Shown here: one piece after another, positions 1 through 5,492 of the stretch
How the letters are laid out: each line of letters begins with the position of its first letter
Numbering within the stretch: position 1 is the first letter of the stretch
Origin: RYN-433 sp036558265
GTDB taxonomy: Bacteria; Planctomycetota; Phycisphaerae; Tepidisphaerales; Tepidisphaeraceae
Direction: 5' to 3'
NCBI GenBank assembly: GCA_036558265.1
Contig: DATBFY010000436.1
Location: forward strand, 1 to 6,289
Length of the DNA stretch: 6,289 nucleotides
The notes under the pieces: generated by a model
Databases searched by the model: none
What the model saw: only the letters and a program-made list of their open reading frames with translations
What the model was told of the DNA's origin: nothing
Program-made: the position numbers and the translations under genes

Positions 1-162
1 GACCGCCCGCGACGAACGGCGGACCTGATCCGTCAGCGAAAATCGCTCATCGGGAGGAAACCGCTTACTGAGCAGAAAGATCTTGAGCGCCTCCCGCCGT
101 GCGAGCTTATAGACCTCCAGATCACGAAAGCTCCGGATGAGCGTCGCACGCCGCCCGTCCAT
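1..162 (-). CDS. Four-helix-bundle protein, 23S rRNA intervening-sequence family (partial, N-terminus only)
   Basis: The first 54 codons of a leftward gene are present; the frame is open to base 1, so the C-terminus is missing. The protein begins MDGRRATLIRSFRDLEVYKL and continues with KRFPPDERFSLTDQVRRSSRAV-type sequence (residues 33-54). The FRDLEV-Y opening, the KRFP-x-(D/E)ER-x-SLTDQ turn and the RRSSR-(A/S)V start of helix 2 are the hallmark of the S23 / four helix bundle family. Complete members are usually about 115-130 residues. Family members occur inside 23S rRNA intervening sequences or as stand-alone genes of unknown role, and the retroelement accessory protein Avd shares the fold. 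The ATG at 162 is well fixed: an in-frame TAG lies six codons upstream, and GGAGG sits 7 bases before it. That ribosome binding site is part of a heptamer tandem repeat. The gene starts 35 bases after the TolC-like gene on the same strand. Family call is confident; function is unknown. Confidence 0.86.
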   Translation of the reverse strand, partial: MDGRRATLIRSFRDLEVYKLARREALKIFLLSKRFPPDERFSLTDQVRRSSRAV

Positions 163-188
163 CTTCTATCCTCCATCCTCCATCTTCG
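161..188. repeat. Heptamer tandem repeat, four units, overlapping a start codon
   Basis: There are four units of exactly 7 bases. On the plus strand the core unit ATCCTCC occurs twice (168-174 and 175-181), flanked by variants ATCTTCT (161-167) and ATCTTCG (182-188). On the minus strand this is GGAGGAT repeated. It supplies the Shine-Dalgarno sequence of the four-helix-bundle gene, and its last unit contributes the first two bases of that gene's ATG. It fills most of the short spacer behind the TolC-like gene. Confidence 0.85.
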
Positions 189-197
189 TCTTGGTTC

Positions 198-1955
198 CTA
201 ATCCTGTTTGCGACTGACGCGCACGCCCTCGGCCATCAGCGGCTCCTGGGCCATCAGCACGTTGTCGTACTTGAGCAGGGTGCCCTTGGCGCGTTCGAGG
301 GCGGCGATGGCGATGTTGTAGTCAGAGGCGGCGCGGGCGTCGTCGCGGCGGGCCTGGGCGAGCACTTCCTGCGCGTTGAGCTTGCGGTTGATGAAGTCGG
401 GCGTCAGCGGGACGTTGCCGACGTCCTGCTCCTGCTGCAGGGCGTCCAGCGCGTCCTGGGCGGCGTAGAGAGACTGGCGGGCCTTGCCCAGGCGCTCCCA
501 CGAGGAATAGACCTGGTCGAACGCCTCCTTGGTTTCCTGCGTGACCTGTTCGATCAGGTCCTTGTACTGGTAGATGGCCTGGAGGCGCTGCAGGCCCGTG
601 CGCTGGAGGATGGCCCGGGCCTCGCGGTTGCCCAGCGGGACCTCGAGCTGCAGTCCGATGGCGTATTCCTGGGCTTCGTTGTCGTACAGTTCGTTCCCGA
701 CAGCGTGCCCGAACGAGTTGGCGGCGGCGCCCTTGATGCCGACCGAGCCGACCAGGTTGAGCTGCGGCAGCACGTTGTTCTGCGCGGCCTTGTAGACGAC
801 CGTCGCAGAATCGATGCGGATCTGTTGCTGCGCCAGCTCGGCGCGATTGGACAGGGCCGCCTGGATCTGTTCGGCGAGGTCGAACTTGATGGGCGCCTCG
901 ACCGGGTGGTCGTCGGGCAGGATGACCACCGCGCTGGCGACGGGCATGCTCGGATCATTCACGCGTCGCTTGATCTCGTGAGACAGCCGCTTGATCTCGT
1001 TCTGGGCGGTGACGAGCAGCACCTCGCGCTGGCGGAGCGCGGCGTTGTTCTGGCTGAGCTGCACGCGCGTGACGTCCTGGCCCGCACGGCGCTGGAGGAT
1101 GTCCGCGGTCTTGACCGTCTCGTTGTACAGGTCCTGCTGGATCGCCAGCTCGCGCTCGGCGTCCACGAGCTGCCAGTAAAGCTCCTCGATTTCCGAGAGC
1201 GTCTTTTCGAGCTGGAGACGGGCGTCCAGAAGACTGACGCGCTGGGTATTTCGCGCCACGACGACTCGCGCGCGGTTCACTTCGGTCCCGAAGTTCTGGA
1301 GCAGTGGTTGAGTGATCTGCAATGAAAGTCCGGACTCGTAAATGCCGGATTCCCAGGGTTGGGTTTCCCCGCCTATCCTGCGGAACGTCTGCGTCCCCTG
1401 ATACTGCAATTGGACCTGTGCGCCGTTGTCCAGCGTCTGCTTGAAGCCGGTCTGGACCGTCGTGGTCTGAAAATCAGTTCGGCTCGTCGGGGAGATGGAC
1501 GTCGCCTGTGGCGTCGGCGACAACAGCGTCTGCGTCGCGAAATTGACGTTCGTGAAAAAGCTCGGGTCGAACCGCGCCTCCGCCTCGATCACCCGCGCCT
1601 CGTCGATCGCCGGCTGGTAGTTCGACACCCGCACCTGCAGGCTGTTCACCGCCGCCAGTTGCACCAGGTCGCGCAGGCTCATCCGCACGACCGGCCCGAC
1701 CGACTCGGCCGTCGTCGGCAGGGGGTTGGCCGACCGCGTGGTGGGCGCGTTGCCGTCCTTCTTCACCAGGTAGGTCTTGTCGAGATTCAGCGCCAGGGGG
1801 CTGAACGCCGGGGTCACGTTCTCCGCCGCCCGATCCCGGAACATCCGCTGCATCGCGACGGGGTCGAACGGGGCGGGGTCTTTGAGGCCGCAACCCAGGA
1901 AAAGCACAGGTAGAGCGAGAACGCCGGCAAGCCGAGAGGTCGTCTTCAGTTTCAT
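198..1955 (-). CDS. TolC-family outer-membrane efflux protein (putative lipoprotein)
   Basis: This is a 585-residue outer-membrane channel of the TolC / OEP family, which forms trimeric beta-barrel and alpha-helical ducts for efflux or type I secretion. The N-terminus is a signal peptide: a basic KLK start, a hydrophobic core at residues 9-20, then FLGC with the candidate lipidated Cys22. The -3 residue is Phe rather than the usual Leu, so the lipobox is slightly atypical. A conserved N-terminal block (residues 93-133, including SLRDLVQLA and EARFDPSFF) precedes the first OEP repeat (about 205-335, with QPLLQNFG at 216-223). The second repeat spans about 358-565, with ILPQLN-like VLPQLNLVG at 395-403 and LEVPLGNREA at 437-446. 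Both repeats carry long Gln/Ala/Glu-rich helices typical of the coiled-coil tunnel. The stop is TAG. No strong Shine-Dalgarno precedes the ATG. It follows the LysE-type gene by 31 bases. No adaptor or inner-membrane pump gene is in view, so the substrate cannot be inferred. Confidence 0.93.
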   Translation of the reverse strand: MKLKTTSRLAGVLALPVLFLGCGLKDPAPFDPVAMQRMFRDRAAENVTPAFSPLALNLDKTYLVKKDGNAPTTRSANPLPTTAESVGPVVRMSLRDLVQLAAVNSLQVRVSNYQPAIDEARVIEAEARFDPSFFTNVNFATQTLLSPTPQATSISPTSRTDFQTTTVQTGFKQTLDNGAQVQLQYQGTQTFRRIGGETQPWESGIYESGLSLQITQPLLQNFGTEVNRARVVVARNTQRVSLLDARLQLEKTLSEIEELYWQLVDAERELAIQQDLYNETVKTADILQRRAGQDVTRVQLSQNNAALRQREVLLVTAQNEIKRLSHEIKRRVNDPSMPVASAVVILPDDHPVEAPIKFDLAEQIQAALSNRAELAQQQIRIDSATVVYKAAQNNVLPQLNLVGSVGIKGAAANSFGHAVGNELYDNEAQEYAIGLQLEVPLGNREARAILQRTGLQRLQAIYQYKDLIEQVTQETKEAFDQVYSSWERLGKARQSLYAAQDALDALQQEQDVGNVPLTPDFINRKLNAQEVLAQARRDDARAASDYNIAIAALERAKGTLLKYDNVLMAQEPLMAEGVRVSRKQD

Positions 1956-1986
1956 TCCAAGCCCGATCTGTAAGGAATGCGGCGAA

Positions 1987-2700
1987 TCATAGGGAAGAGG
2001 CCGTCACGCGCCAAATCGCCCGTGCCGCAAACGCCAGCAGCATGACGCCCCCACAGAAATCAATCCAGCGCACCCACCGCTGGGCCCCGAATTTTTTCAG
2101 GTGCCCCACAAGCCCCGTAAAGAAGCAAACCCACGCGAATGCGCCCAGGAAAACCCCGCCGCAGACGATGGGAAGGCCGACCGTCGGCCGGCCCGCCGCC
2201 AACCGCCCCACGGCGCCCGGCACGGCCACGAACCAGAAGAGCAGCGTCGGGGGGTTGAGCGCGGTCATGAGCAAACCCGTCACGTAATGCTCCACCCCCC
2301 ATTCAGCCCGGCGTAAATATACGCCGGGTCCGCCCGGACCACCTTGAATCAACCGTGCGCCAACCGGTCCATTCGGAGCATTTGCCTCAACCACTTCATG
2401 GCCGCGCCAGGCGCTGTGCAGACAGAGCCATCCCAGGTACGCCAGAAAAATCCCCCCCGCGATCGAGAGGCCGTTCATCAGACGCGGATAACGCATGACC
2501 GGCAGCATCGTGACGCTGGTCACAATCGCGTAGGCGACGTCGATCGTGACGGCCCCGCACCCCAGCAGAAACCCCGCCCGGCGTCCGTGCCGCATCACCC
2601 GTCGCGCGATCTCGACGTTCACCGGCCCGATCGGGGCGGCCGCGCCCAGCCCAAGAGCGATCCCGTTCACCAGCAGGTAAAGCCACACACTCCGTACCAT
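1987..2700 (-). CDS. LysE/RhtB-family inner-membrane exporter
   Basis: This 237-residue membrane protein belongs to the LysE family of amino-acid and metabolite exporters. The signature AAPIGPVNVEIARR lies at residues 21-34 in the first helix, and the second half begins with NPPTLLFW at 149-156. Hydrophobic segments lie near residues 5-29, 43-68, 75-97, 139-162, 173-198 and 213-232, giving the usual six-helix layout. Length is slightly above the typical 200-220. The excess is a Gly/Pro-rich loop between helices 3 and 4 (about 101-137) that contains a strong DNA palindrome (see the separate entry). The substrate cannot be told from sequence. The gene diverges from the phosphohexomutase gene and is followed closely by the TolC-like gene, with which it may share a transcript. 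No clear promoter could be picked out upstream. Confidence 0.9.
   Translation of the reverse strand: MVRSVWLYLLVNGIALGLGAAAPIGPVNVEIARRVMRHGRRAGFLLGCGAVTIDVAYAIVTSVTMLPVMRYPRLMNGLSIAGGIFLAYLGWLCLHSAWRGHEVVEANAPNGPVGARLIQGGPGGPGVYLRRAEWGVEHYVTGLLMTALNPPTLLFWFVAVPGAVGRLAAGRPTVGLPIVCGGVFLGAFAWVCFFTGLVGHLKKFGAQRWVRWIDFCGGVMLLAFAARAIWRVTASSL
2307..2340. repeat. Double palindrome inside the LysE-type gene
   Basis: A perfect 9-base inverted repeat has arms CCCGGCGTA (2307-2315) and TACGCCGGG (2320-2328) around the 4-base loop AATA. A second, overlapping inverted repeat follows: GGTCC (2327-2331) and GGACC (2336-2340) around GCCC. The element encodes the Gly/Pro-rich stretch and Val-Tyr-Leu-Arg-Arg (about residues 121-131) of the cytoplasmic loop. 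It uses TAT, TTA and GTA codons that stand out in this GC-rich gene. Confidence 0.8.
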
Positions 2701-2723
2701 CCCCGAGCACCGGAATTCTCACA

Positions 2724-2751
2724 ACAACTGACCACGGACCACGGACAACGC
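2724..2751. repeat. Heptamer tandem repeat, four units, in a divergent spacer
   Basis: There are four 7-base units between the divergent LysE-type and phosphohexomutase genes. The core unit ACCACGG occurs twice (2731-2737 and 2738-2744), flanked by variants ACAACTG (2724-2730) and ACAACGC (2745-2751). The layout of variant, core, core, variant matches the heptamer block at 161-188, although the unit sequence differs. It lies 15 bases upstream of the predicted -35 element. Confidence 0.8.
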
Positions 2752-2765
2752 ACATCCCACCGCTT

Positions 2766-2793
2766 TTGCCTTCGCCCGAACGCCCGATACACT
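2766..2793 (+). promoter_or_regulatory. Candidate sigma70-type promoter of the phosphohexomutase gene
   Basis: A -35-like TTGCCT lies at 2766-2771 and a -10-like TACACT at 2788-2793, separated by 16 bases. Each matches four of six consensus positions. Transcription would start near base 2800, giving a leader of about 26 bases that includes the ribosome binding site AAGGA (2810-2814). This is pattern matching only. Confidence 0.4.
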
Positions 2794-2825
2794 CAGCACC
2801 CCACAACTCAAGGAACCGCCCGACG

Positions 2826-4217
2826 ATGATCGAGAAGATCTTTAAAGCCTACGACGTCCGCGCCACCTATCCCAATCCGCTCAACGAAGAAGCCGCCTGG
2901 AAGGTGGGTCACGCGACCGGCCAGTACCTCCAGCGCTCGCGGCAGAACGTGCCGCCCGCCCAGCGCGTCCGGATGGAGAGCACCGTCGTCGTCGGACGCG
3001 ACATGCGGCCCCACTCGCCCGAGCTGGCCACCGCCCTATCCGACGGCCTGCGCTCGACCGGTCTCTCGGTCATCGACGTGGGCATGGTCGATACGTCCTT
3101 CATCTACTTCGCGGTCAACCACCTCGACACGGTCGGCGGCATCCAGGTCACCGCATCGCACAACCCGATCCAGTACAACGGCTTCAAGATCTCCGGCCCC
3201 AGGGCCAAGCCCATCGGCTCGGCATCGGGCCTCAATGACATCCGCCTGATCGCCGGCACGCTGCGGGTCGGCAACACCGGCCGCATGGGCGATTACATGG
3301 AGATGGACCTGTGGAAGGCCTATCGCCTGCACGTCCTCTCGTTCCTGAACCTGGGCCGAAAGATCCGCGTGGCCGTGGACGCCAGCAACGGCATGGCCGG
3401 CGAGATGATCCCGCAGGTTTTCGGCGAGGTGGAGAACCTGGAGATCGTCCCGCTGCTCTTCGAGATCACCGGCAGCTTCGTCCACGAGCCCAACCCGCTG
3501 GTCGATTCCAACCTCGACATGCTCAAGGCCCTGGTGCGGCAGGAGCGGACGGACCTGGGCGTCTGCTTCGACGGGGATGCCGACCGCTGCTTCTTCGTGG
3601 ACGAGACCGGCCGCACCGTCGGCTGCGACATGGTGACCGCGCTGCTCGCGCGCGACTTCCTCCAGATGCCGCAGAACAAGGGATCGACCATCGTCTACGA
3701 CCTGCGCTCCAGCCACGTCGTGGCGGATGAGATCACCGCCGCCGGCGGCGTCCCCAAGCGCGAGCGGGTCGGCCACGCGTTCATGAAGAAGACGCTCGCC
3801 GACACGAAGGCCGTCTTCGGCGGCGAGCTGTCGGGCCACTTCTACTTCCGCGACAACTTCTTCGCCGACAGCGGCGCGATCGCCTTCGCGCGATTGCTCA
3901 GCGTCTTGTCGAACCAGGTGGGTGAGCTCTCGACGCTGGTCGCGCCGCTCAAGCGCTACAGCCAGTCGGGCGAGATGAACTTCCCCATCGAGGACAAGGA
4001 CGCCAGGATCCGCGAGATCGCGGAAGGCTACAAGAAGGGGAAGATCGACTACCTCGACGGCGTGACGATCGACCTGGGGGACTGGTGGTTCAACGTCCGC
4101 AAGAGCAACACCGAGCCGATGCTCCGGCTGAACCTGGAAGCGAAAACGCCGGCGATGCTGGAGGAGAAACTGGCGGAGCTGAAGCGGTACTTAGGCGAAC
4201 CGGCGGTGGGGCACTGA
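2826..4217 (+). CDS. Phosphomannomutase/phosphoglucomutase (alpha-D-phosphohexomutase)
   Basis: This 463-residue cytoplasmic enzyme interconverts hexose 1- and 6-phosphates (mannose and/or glucose) through a bisphosphate intermediate. It feeds nucleotide-sugar, exopolysaccharide and cell-envelope synthesis. All four active-site loops are intact: TASHNP at 109-114 with phosphoserine Ser111, the metal loop DGDADR at 249-254, the sugar-binding loop GELSGH at 333-338, and the phosphate-binding loop KSNTEP at 426-431. The conserved RVGHAFMKK lies at 314-322. The length equals that of typical AlgC-type enzymes. I place the start at the ATG at 2826 because AAGGA lies 11 bases upstream and MIEKIFKAYDVR is the family's usual N-terminus. 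An in-frame TTG at 2766 would add 20 residues unlike the family and would overlap the predicted promoter. The sugar preference cannot be settled from sequence. The gene stands alone, divergent from the LysE-type gene and convergent with the next one. Confidence 0.97.
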   Translation: MIEKIFKAYDVRATYPNPLNEEAAWKVGHATGQYLQRSRQNVPPAQRVRMESTVVVGRDMRPHSPELATALSDGLRSTGLSVIDVGMVDTSFIYFAVNHLDTVGGIQVTASHNPIQYNGFKISGPRAKPIGSASGLNDIRLIAGTLRVGNTGRMGDYMEMDLWKAYRLHVLSFLNLGRKIRVAVDASNGMAGEMIPQVFGEVENLEIVPLLFEITGSFVHEPNPLVDSNLDMLKALVRQERTDLGVCFDGDADRCFFVDETGRTVGCDMVTALLARDFLQMPQNKGSTIVYDLRSSHVVADEITAAGGVPKRERVGHAFMKKTLADTKAVFGGELSGHFYFRDNFFADSGAIAFARLLSVLSNQVGELSTLVAPLKRYSQSGEMNFPIEDKDARIREIAEGYKKGKIDYLDGVTIDLGDWWFNVRKSNTEPMLRLNLEAKTPAMLEEKLAELKRYLGEPAVGH

Positions 4218-4222
4218 CCTGA

Positions 4223-4249
4223 TGTAGTGTAGCCGTCCCGGCTGCTCTT
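4223..4249. repeat. Hairpin repeat, copy 1
   Basis: This 27-base element matches copy 2 (4318-4344) at 22 of 27 positions. Its arms are GTAGCCG (4229-4235) and CGGCTGC (4239-4245) around the loop TCC, giving seven pairs if one U-G wobble is allowed. It begins 6 bases after the phosphohexomutase stop codon. Confidence 0.7.
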
Positions 4250-4273
4250 CAGAACGCTCGGAAGAAGACTCAC

Positions 4274-4298
4274 CGCAGAGACGCAGAGAACGCGGAGA
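4274..4298. repeat. Octamer tandem block A
   Basis: CGCAGAGA occurs twice in tandem (4274-4281 and 4282-4289). A single inserted A is followed by the variant CGCGGAGA (4291-4298). The unit differs by one base from CGCAAAGA at 4379-4386 in block B, so the two blocks belong to one repeat family. Confidence 0.75.
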
Positions 4299-4317
4299 AG
4301 ACAGAACGGGGTGCGCC

Positions 4318-4344
4318 TGTGGTGCGGGCGTCCCGCCTGCTCTT
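4318..4344 (+). terminator. Hairpin repeat, copy 2; candidate terminator of the phosphohexomutase gene
   Basis: This is the second copy of the 27-base hairpin element. Its arms are GCGGGCG (4324-4330) and CGCCTGC (4334-4340) around the loop TCC, with one G-U wobble. On the plus strand the stem is followed by TCTTTTGTT, so this copy resembles a rho-independent terminator about 105 bases after the phosphohexomutase stop. The T-run is short and interrupted, so termination is possible rather than clear. The minus strand has no T-run after the stem. Confidence 0.45.
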
Positions 4345-4378
4345 TTGTTACCCGCCTGCCGCGCGTTTGTCGCGGTGA

Positions 4379-4403
4379 CGCAAAGAAGCAAAGCAGCAAA
4401 GGA
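4379..4403. repeat. Octamer tandem block B
   Basis: There are three 8-base units sharing GCAAAG: GCAAAGAA (4380-4387), GCAAAGCA (4388-4395) and GCAAAGGA (4396-4403). Read one base earlier, the first unit is CGCAAAGA, one base from the unit of block A. The block lies in the spacer between convergent genes; I see no reading frame of interest across it. Confidence 0.75.
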
Positions 4404-4450
4404 ACACAGAAGACGCCGGCGGCGACCGGTGCGGGCCGGGCGGCGCGCGA

Positions 4451-5089
4451 TCACGCCGGAGTCTCGGCGGCGGGGGCGGTGCCGCACTCCGGGCAGCGGT
4501 TGGGGGTGGCCCGCAGGTCGTAGCCGCAGCGACGGCAGACGTTCACGCCCGTCCGCTGGCGGCGCAGCGTCCTGCGCCATGTCCAGTTGATCATCCGTAT
4601 GCCCGGGATCAGAGCGAACACGGCCACGACGAACCAGAACCGCAGCGTCACGAGCGTATAGCCGGGCCACACTCGACGCGCAGGGACGGAAAAACCGCTT
4701 ATTGCGAACGGCATCACGTCGCCGCGTTCCCAGGACCCGACGAAAAAGTCTCGAGGGTATTCCGCTCCCGGGTGCTTTCCCCACCACAACCACCGCAGGA
4801 GTGAGGGCCCCCACTTCGTCTCATTATCCCCCACGCGGACTGTGATCGCTAACTTGCCGTTTCTAAAGTCCTGCACTGCCTCGAACGCGCGTCCAGTTAT
4901 TCGGAAAAGGTAAACGTCGTTGCCGTACCCCGCGGCCTCTTCCCACGTGCTCAGCCCGATGGCCCGATGCGCTACTGCCACGGCATCAACGGCAGCGCGG
5001 CTCCGCAGCCAGAGCATAGCTGTCGCGAGGCACAGTATCAGCGACATCGCTGTAACGGCATTGATCAGGGCGCGACCGAGCAGCCTCAT
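4451..5089 (-). CDS. Two-helix membrane protein with C-terminal zinc ribbon
   Basis: This is a 212-residue protein of unknown function. A membrane helix at about residues 5-29 is followed by an extracytoplasmic or periplasmic-side domain of about 110 residues rich in Trp, Tyr and Gly. A second helix spans about 145-168, then a basic stretch (WRRTLRRQR), then a ribbon with Cys185, Cys188, Cys199 and Cys202 in the pattern CxxCGYDLRAT-x-x-RCPECG. I recall this tail as very common on small membrane proteins of Phycisphaerae. The ribbon probably faces the cytoplasm, since it follows positively charged residues after helix 2. I chose the ATG at 5089 because it leads straight into the hydrophobic helix. 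The frame stays open to a TTG at 5245, but the extra 52 residues look like translated spacer. No Shine-Dalgarno precedes 5089. A TACAAT at 5103-5098 (minus) could be a -10 box for a nearly leaderless transcript, but I found no -35. It is convergent with the phosphohexomutase gene. Confidence 0.85.
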   Translation of the reverse strand: MRLLGRALINAVTAMSLILCLATAMLWLRSRAAVDAVAVAHRAIGLSTWEEAAGYGNDVYLFRITGRAFEAVQDFRNGKLAITVRVGDNETKWGPSLLRWLWWGKHPGAEYPRDFFVGSWERGDVMPFAISGFSVPARRVWPGYTLVTLRFWFVVAVFALIPGIRMINWTWRRTLRRQRTGVNVCRRCGYDLRATPNRCPECGTAPAAETPA

Positions 5090-5150
5090 CAAGTCGTATT
5101 GTAACGCGCCGTGAGCTTGGCCCTCCATCCGGCGGAGACGAGTTGGAATT

Positions 5151-5185
5151 CCGGCCCATTGGGGTTCCCACCCCAAACCCCGGCC
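5151..5185. repeat. Palindromic intergenic element
   Basis: A perfect 7-base inverted repeat has arms TTGGGGT (5159-5165) and ACCCCAA (5170-5176) around the loop TCCC. Outside it lie CCGGCC (5151-5156) and CCGGCC (5180-5185), whose GGCC cores could extend the stem beyond internal loops. It sits in the 157-base spacer between the zinc-ribbon gene and the small acidic gene. No T-run follows on either strand. I see nothing else in this spacer. Confidence 0.6.
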
Positions 5186-5246
5186 TACACCGTCCCGGAA
5201 GCCCGCAGCCGTCCACCCTCCGGGCGTCGGTGAAAAGGCGGCCAAC

Positions 5247-5492
5247 TCATTCTGAAGCCTGCTGGTGCCAATCCTGCAGGTCCTCCCGAAATCGAGCGAT
5301 AATTCCCAGTAACCACTCCACGGGAATCACGCCGGCAAGGCCATCGTACAGCCGCATTTGCAACTGGCCGCTTTCATCCTCAAATAGCCCTGCTATAGGC
5401 CGATCGTCCTCGAGCAACTCTACGTGAAGCTGGTGTCCACGGCTCGGGTCAGTCATTATGTCTGCTGTCCAGTTGGCCATGGCACCACTCAT
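5247..5492 (-). CDS. Small acidic protein of unknown function
   Basis: This is an 81-residue reading frame I do not recognise. Residues 20-75 look like a real soluble alpha/beta protein: an acidic strand-like run (LHVELLEDDRPIAGLFEDE), a second strand around QLQMRLYDG, then an amphipathic C-terminal part with VEWLLGIIARFREDLQDW. No signal peptide or membrane segment is present. The start is uncertain. An in-frame TGA about 20 bases upstream limits it to the ATG at 5492 or internal ATGs at 5480 or 5456, and none has a strong Shine-Dalgarno. The last would give 69 residues and keep the whole conserved-looking region. The gene shares its strand with both neighbours, but the gaps of 157 and 233 bases argue against a tight operon. 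Reality of the gene is likely but not certain. Confidence 0.62.
   Translation of the reverse strand: MSGAMANWTADIMTDPSRGHQLHVELLEDDRPIAGLFEDESGQLQMRLYDGLAGVIPVEWLLGIIARFREDLQDWHQQASE

Noticed and set aside
705..1325. 206-codon plus-strand frame opposite the TolC-like gene
   Set aside because: It is an antisense shadow of a clear TolC gene, rich in Arg, Leu, Asp and Val, with no family features. GC-rich coding DNA commonly yields such frames.
2766..2825. Upstream TTG start adding 20 residues to the phosphohexomutase
   Set aside because: The added residues do not resemble the family N-terminus, and the ATG at 2826 has AAGGA at good spacing. The TTG coincides with the likely -35 element.
3036..3839. 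267-codon minus-strand frame opposite the phosphohexomutase gene
   Set aside because: It lies wholly inside a gene with all four active-site loops intact, and its His/Asp/Val-rich composition is typical of an antisense shadow.
4223..4403. CRISPR-like spacing of repeats
   Set aside because: There are only two copies of the hairpin, they are imperfect, and the intervening sequence is itself repetitive. There are no cas genes and no array structure.
4191..4814. 207-codon minus-strand frame covering the repeat spacer
   Set aside because: It runs out of frame through the zinc-ribbon gene and translates the hairpin and octamer repeats, so it is a shadow.
5090..5245. N-terminal extension of the zinc-ribbon protein from a TTG at 5245
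   Set aside because: The extra 52 residues are Gly/Pro/Trp-rich and span the palindromic spacer element. The membrane helix that normally opens such proteins begins at the ATG at 5089.
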